From Phallus indusiatus (Eukaryota; Basidiomycota; Agaricomycetes; Phallales; Phallaceae): a DNA stretch of 64,000 bases. The stretch spans positions 1,736,001 to 1,800,000 of the forward strand of contig JAQFWX010000003.1 of NCBI GenBank assembly GCA_027605045.1. The letters are read 5' to 3'. Made by a program: the position numbers and the translations under genes. The notes beneath the pieces were generated by a model, which was given only the letters and a program-made list of their open reading frames with translations, did not search any database and was not told the DNA's origin. Positions 58,977 to 64,000 of the stretch are shown piece after piece. Numbering within the stretch: position 1 is the stretch's first letter; every line of letters begins with the position of its first letter.

Positions 58977-60055
58977 AGTCGGTACCTGGAAAGTTGGGAG
59001 CGGAGGAGGAATACACAACTGTTGTGATATCATATAGAGCTTTTTCCCATGCTATCGTTAAAATTTTGAAATAATCTCTTGTAAGCTTATGTTTTCCTTC
59101 TTTTGTTTTTTCTTTTCTTTTCTTGTTACTCGTGCCTGCCATCTTGCTTCTCTCGTGTCTTGGTCACGATTTTTTTCCCGCGCTGGCTGTCCTCTATACC
59201 CGAACTCGCCCATCCATTTCAATGCTCTTTTTTTTCTATGTTCATTTCGTTTTCAGTCCCGTTGCATGTCTTATCATCGATTTCCTTGTTTTTAGTCTCC
59301 CTTTTAGAGAGAATATATGTACACCAAATGTACGGCTGAGGTGTAATATTAGACGCTAGAATTTGATTTATCTGGCTGGCAATTTTAAAGACTAGGTAAA
59401 ATCTTTTTTTCTCGACTGATTGGACTTCAGCGCATCTTTTCGTTCTTCTATACATGTCCTAATTGCAATGTTACATTTAAGGTTCCAGAGAGCGCGCTGC
59501 CTGGGAACTTTTTTGATTGGCAATAGATGCACAGCCTTGTACACCGCAGAAGCACAGTTCAACCCAACAACGTCGCCCACTGCCCAACAACCCCTATGTC
59601 TAAGTATGTCCCCTTATTTCGTCAATGCACTGTGAACTACTTCTTTACCTTTATTCCTGTGAAATCACCGGCAAATAAATTCCGCGGTAGTAGTACGTCT
59701 GCCATATATAAAACCCCATTCAGAGGATAAATAGAGTTTGATACCTGTCGAGTCATTGTTTAGAACCAATGAGGAGCCGTCAAAGAGAGGAATTTTATCT
59801 TTCTGGTCAACCAATCTTTGATCCTTTCGCAGTATTTAACTGGACATACTACTCGTCGTCACCCTCAAACCTTGTTTTCTTTGGAGCTCCGCCTTTCGTT
59901 TTCAGTAAGGTCTGGCCTGAATGTGGGTGGCATGACATGTGTGCGTTTAATATTATACTGATTATCAAATAAGTCGTGACATCTTTGGCACGTTGTTTGT
60001 GAACTTTGCGTCGAGCGTCGTTCGCTCGTCCCCAACTGTCTCATTCAATATCACC
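58977..60055. other. Spacer upstream of the helicase gene
   Basis: 1.1 kb. A T-rich tract at 59095-59130 may mark the snf4 3' end. A TATA-type CATATATAAAA at about 59703 lies some 350 bp before the helicase start. Short overlapping ORFs only. Confidence 0.4.
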
Positions 60056-63000
60056 ATGACCGATAACTCTGTCAAGACTGCTAGACTCAAGAAATTATTC
60101 GACAACACCATCAAAAGCGATAACCCTCTGGCTCGTCATAGTTATCTTCTTTTTATCGATGCTGTCTGTTCCCAGCCAAACCCTGTGGCGGCAGCCCAAA
60201 GACTACGCGAAAGCCCCCACGGGCTATCTAGACTCAGCGAATCCCTCAGCATCGACACAACCGACTCGTTCCTCAACGGACCCGCATCCAAATTGATAAA
60301 CTATATTCTGGGCGATAAATTAGTCGACATCGAAAGCGGCGTTCTGCTGCGAGACATCTTGCGCTCGTTTGTAGAGCCGTCTTTGTTCTGGAATGCCTTT
60401 CAAAAGGCATTTCAGAACAAAGCTTTGCAACCGAACGCGGAGCTTTCATTTGCTGTATTATTACTACGTTTACTCTCATCCAATCCTGATTCTTATGTCG
60501 ACCTCGCTAAAGATTCCAATATCATCGATTCACTGCTCAAACATACCCTTCCAGACGTACGAACTATCGCGTACAACATTCAGAATATCACCAATCTCCG
60601 AGCAAGTGGCAAAGTGTATAAACCCGGCGAAATATCTCCTGGGGGCAGGCACGATAACGATTTTGCCGATTTTCGGCAGATTTCCATTTTGCCAACGGCG
60701 GAAGAACTTCAGTCCGATAAAAAGCCTTTCCTCCGTTCTAGTGCGTTTCTTAATGACCCCAAGACAAAGGAAGACCGCACTGGTTCGCACATAGATAACC
60801 AATTCCGACTTCTCAGGGAAGACCTCCTTTACGAAATGCGGGAAGAGATCAATGTCGTTCTTGGAAAAACCAAGAGAAAACATCGAGGTCTTAAAATTGA
60901 GGGTCTCGAACTTCACGAAATTGTTACGTCTCGTGCGGACAAAAAATCGGATGGAAAAACGGACGGAAAAACGGACGGAAAACCCGTTTTATGGGGAATC
61001 GCGTTTCAGTGCTTGAAAGATCCGTGGCCACAAGCTGGAAAGGACGCACCTCATCGGAAGAAGTATTTTGAAGATAATTCGCATATCTTGAAACATCAAT
61101 CCCTTTCATGTTTAATTGTGAGCAACAAAATCGTGGCATTTCCTTCCATATTCCGTGACGAAAGCAAGCTCGCTGCGATACCTCCCGTTATCGTCCTTCA
61201 ACTCTCAGACGTCAATGGCGTCAAGAACACCTTGGCGGCCCTTTACAACGCTAAACGGGATCGAGTCTCCGCTGATTGCGTTCAACTGCTGCAGATCAAC
61301 ACCGCTGTTTTTGCTTATGAGCCCATTCTTCAATCCCTCAAAGAGAAGCTGGTTTTCCCTTTGAACAGCGAATTACTTTTATGGGAGAAAGGAACTCCGC
61401 CACAATCTCCGGACATTTATCCAAAGACAATCGTCCGAGATCTACTAGTTAATCCTCAGCAGGACCTTCAAGGTCTTTTGAAGATCAGCAAATCGATTAT
61501 TTTGGATGATGCACAGCGCAAATCGCTTGTTTCTAGTCTGAGACAACGAGTTTCATTGATTCAAGGTCCACCAGGTACGTCTTATTCGTCGATGTGAAGT
61601 TCAGTTCTCACATGCAATCATTCATTCAGGAACTGGGAAGTCATTTATCGGTGCATTGGTAGGTAAAATCCTACACGACCATACTGCCCAGAAGATCCTC
61701 GTCGTTTGTTACACGAACCATGCACTGGACCAGTTTCTGGAGGACTTATTGGACATTGGAATTCCTTCAAACGCTATTATTCGACTGGGTGGGAAATCGA
61801 CAAAACGCACGGAACCGCTTGGTCTTCAGAAGCAGGCCCACATTACTAAATTCAGTGGGATGGATTATTCCAGGGTCGACTCGCTCAAAGCAGAATTACA
61901 AGACCATTCTATCAATTTGAAATCTAATTGGCAGCGATACTTGGAATTTGATCCGTCAAGGAAGATGAATATGGTTCTCGAATATCTCCAATTTTGCGAC
62001 CCGGAATTTTACGACGCGTTGTCACTTCCTGAGGACTCGGGCGCTGACGACGACGAAGAGGGCATGAAACTCGTTGGGAAAGGTGGAAAGAAGATTCAGG
62101 CCGATTATCTGATATGGCGTTGGAAAAACGGTAAAGACGCTGGACTGTTTGTGGAAGAACCTTTCGTTACAGGAGTTCCCAATATTTGGGAAATGTCAGC
62201 TCAAGAACGTAAAACGGTTTTTGAAAAGTGGGAGAAAGAGCTTTTCGATGAGATGATTGAAGGATTTGTTCACGTTTCTGGGAGATATAACGAGACGCTT
62301 CGTTTGCTTGATGATAAATTCGCTGAGCGGGATGCTGCTATTATTGCTAACAAACGAATTATTGGCTGTACGACTACGGGTGCGGCGAAATATCGGAAGG
62401 CCATTGAACATGCTCATCCAAACGTTCTCCTCGTCGAAGAAGCGGGTGAGATTCTAGAGAGTCACGTTTTGACTGCTTTGGGAGAGAGTATTACTCAACT
62501 TATCCTCATCGGCGATCACAAGTGCGATTTTTTTTTCTGATCTTTTATTACATCTTTCTCAAGAGCTCCCTACAGACAACTCCGCCCGAAGGTTAATAAT
62601 TACCTTCTCACCGTCGAGAAAGGGGAAGGCTACGACTTAAATCGAAGTTTGTTCGAGAGACTTGTCCTAGCTGACTATCCACATTGTACACTCCAAATGC
62701 AACACCGGATGCGTCCGGAGATTTCTCAGTTCGTAAGAGAACTTACCTATCCAGAGCTTCGCGATGCCCCGAGCACCAACTCCAGGCCCGATTTGAGAGG
62801 TGTCCAGAGCAATATTGTGTTTATCAACCATGAACACCCCGAGGACGAAGATCCGGCGCTTCCGGAAAATAAAGATCCTACCTTGAAAACGTCCAAACGC
62901 AACAGGTATGTCTTGTTTGCTCAAACTTACTAAATCAGAATTTAATTCTTTTTGTTTCAAGTTTTGAAGCCGATATGGTTCTGAAAATTGTCCGTTATTT

Positions 63001-64000
63001 GGCACAACAAGGATACAACTCTGAACAACTTGTCGTGTTGACTCCTTACCTCGCTCAATTGAGAAATTTGCGGGATGCTTTGAAGAAGGACAATGATCCC
63101 ATTCTTAACGATTTGGATACGTATGAACTTGTCCAAGCAGGTTTATTATCGTCTGCTGCTGCAAGTATTACTAAGAGGCCGCTGCGATTGGCCACCATCG
63201 GTTTGGAGCTTTCCCTAAATTTAACTGGAAACGACATCTCTAATAAAATATAATTTCCCATAGATAATTACCAAGGAGAAGAGAGCGACATCGTGATTAT
63301 ATCGTTGACAAGAAGTAACGATGATGGCAACATCGGTTTCATGTCTTCAATGGAGCGTCTCACAGTTCTTTTATCTCGTGCTCGGGACGCGTTGATCATG
63401 ATAGGCAATATGAATACGTTCAAAAATTCTAAAAGCGAAAGTTGGTCGCAGCTTTTTAATATGTTTTCGGAGAAGAAATATTTATTCGATGGGTTCCCTG
63501 TCAAGTGTGAGAAACACCCGAACCGTACCTCGCTTATCAAAAACCCTGAGGAGTTCGACACGGTGTGTCCTGATGGTGGATGCACGGAACCTTGGTATGA
63601 TAAGATTATATTTTTTCTTTAGAGATTCTGTAGTGATTTCTGCGCAACTTTTTTTTCAGCTCTGTCACACTTAATTGCGGACAGCATAAATGCCCGTCCA
63701 AGTGTCATCAAATTTCGGACCACTCTAAAATGGAGTGCAAGCGCAAGATGTACCATACGTGTCCCAAGAAGCATCGTCAACAATATATCTGCTTCAATGG
63801 TATCCCACTAACATGCCGTCAATGCGAAAAGGAGGCGAAAGACGAGGAAAAAAGAAAGAACGAAGAATTCAAACATGCGTTGAAACTCGCCGAAATCAAT
63901 GATAAGATGGAGAAAGCCAGAAAAGCGAACCAGGATAAACAACTTGCCAAAGATCGAGAAAATATTCTTCGGCAAAAGAGAGCGGATTTGGACAATTTGC
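60056..64000 (+). CDS. NFX1/ZNFX1-type superfamily 1 RNA helicase, 5' part
   Basis: Exons 60056-61574, 61630-62521, 62576-62905, 62962-63200, 63264-63594, and 63660 beyond the window end; phases agree throughout. Upf1-like helicase motifs in order: GPPGTGKS (split by intron 1), CYTNHALDQFLEDLL, LLVEEAGEILESH, GDHKQLRP, MRPEIS, LTPYLAQL, DNYQGEESDIVIISL and SRARDALIMIGN. The last exon becomes Cys/His rich (LNCGQHKCPSKCHQ), typical of NFX1-type zinc fingers, then enters a Lys/Glu-rich coiled region. Relatives are ZNFX1 in animals and Hrr1 in fission yeast, which work with RNAi and heterochromatin. Start ATG 60056 (MTDNSVKTARL). A GKTDGKTDGK repeat interrupts the N-terminal part near 60950. Confidence 0.92.
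60381..60422. repeat. Near-perfect 20 bp inverted repeat inside helicase exon 1
   Basis: Left arm CTTTGTTCTGGAATGCCTTT (60381-60400), 2 nt loop, right arm AAAGGCATTTCAGAACAAAG (60403-60422). One mismatch in 20 pairs. It lies in coding sequence (LFWNAFQKAFQNKAL). Confidence 0.85.

Overview
The window is nuclear DNA of a filamentous fungus, most likely a mushroom-forming basidiomycete (Agaricomycetes). Almost every gene is broken by many 50-60 bp introns. The gene content also fits: the SSH4, SNF4, TRAPP, PSP1 and guanine deaminase orthologues are fungal, and the amplified P450, UstYa-type and seven-helix families are typical of mushroom genomes. No tRNA, rRNA, CRISPR array or intact transposon was recognised. 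Gene models below were rebuilt by eye from splice sites. For most, the summed exon length is a multiple of three, which supports them.

Layout. 0-8 kb: tandem array of three related cytochrome P450 genes, the first cut by the window edge, with duplicated spacer DNA. 8-9.1 kb: TRAPP subunit Trs33. 10.4-13.4 kb: PSP1-domain protein (minus). 13.4-16.4 kb: spacer with nested hairpin repeats. 16.4-18.3 kb: guanine deaminase (minus) carrying an apparent one-base frameshift. 19.9-31 kb: four members (A-D) of a GNAT acetyltransferase family, flanking a three-part fusion gene (unknown domain + HAD-like domain + CK1-like kinase) and an unrecognised gene. 31-32.3 kb: seven-helix membrane protein. 33.5-36.7 kb: two UstYa-type (DUF3328) genes and a third small type-II membrane protein, all on the minus strand. 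38.7-41.3 kb: three tandem genes for short secreted peptides, two with a Kex2-type KR site. 41.6-53.1 kb: three more GNAT copies (E-G) mixed with duplicated fragments of a seven-helix gene and other repeats. 53.4-64 kb: conserved housekeeping block with IDI1, SSH4 and SNF4 (divergent pair) and an NFX1/ZNFX1-type RNA helicase running off the window.

How they fit together. The ends are ordinary conserved genes; the middle (about 19-53 kb) is a rapidly duplicating accessory region. Its most interesting part is the 33-41 kb block. UstYa-type oxidases elsewhere act on ribosomally made peptides that carry a signal peptide and KR sites, and here they lie beside a small tandem family of signal-peptide/KR precursors. 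This is a possible undescribed RiPP-like locus, but the link is inference from proximity. The second candidate novelty is the HAD-CK1 fusion with non-canonical kinase motifs.
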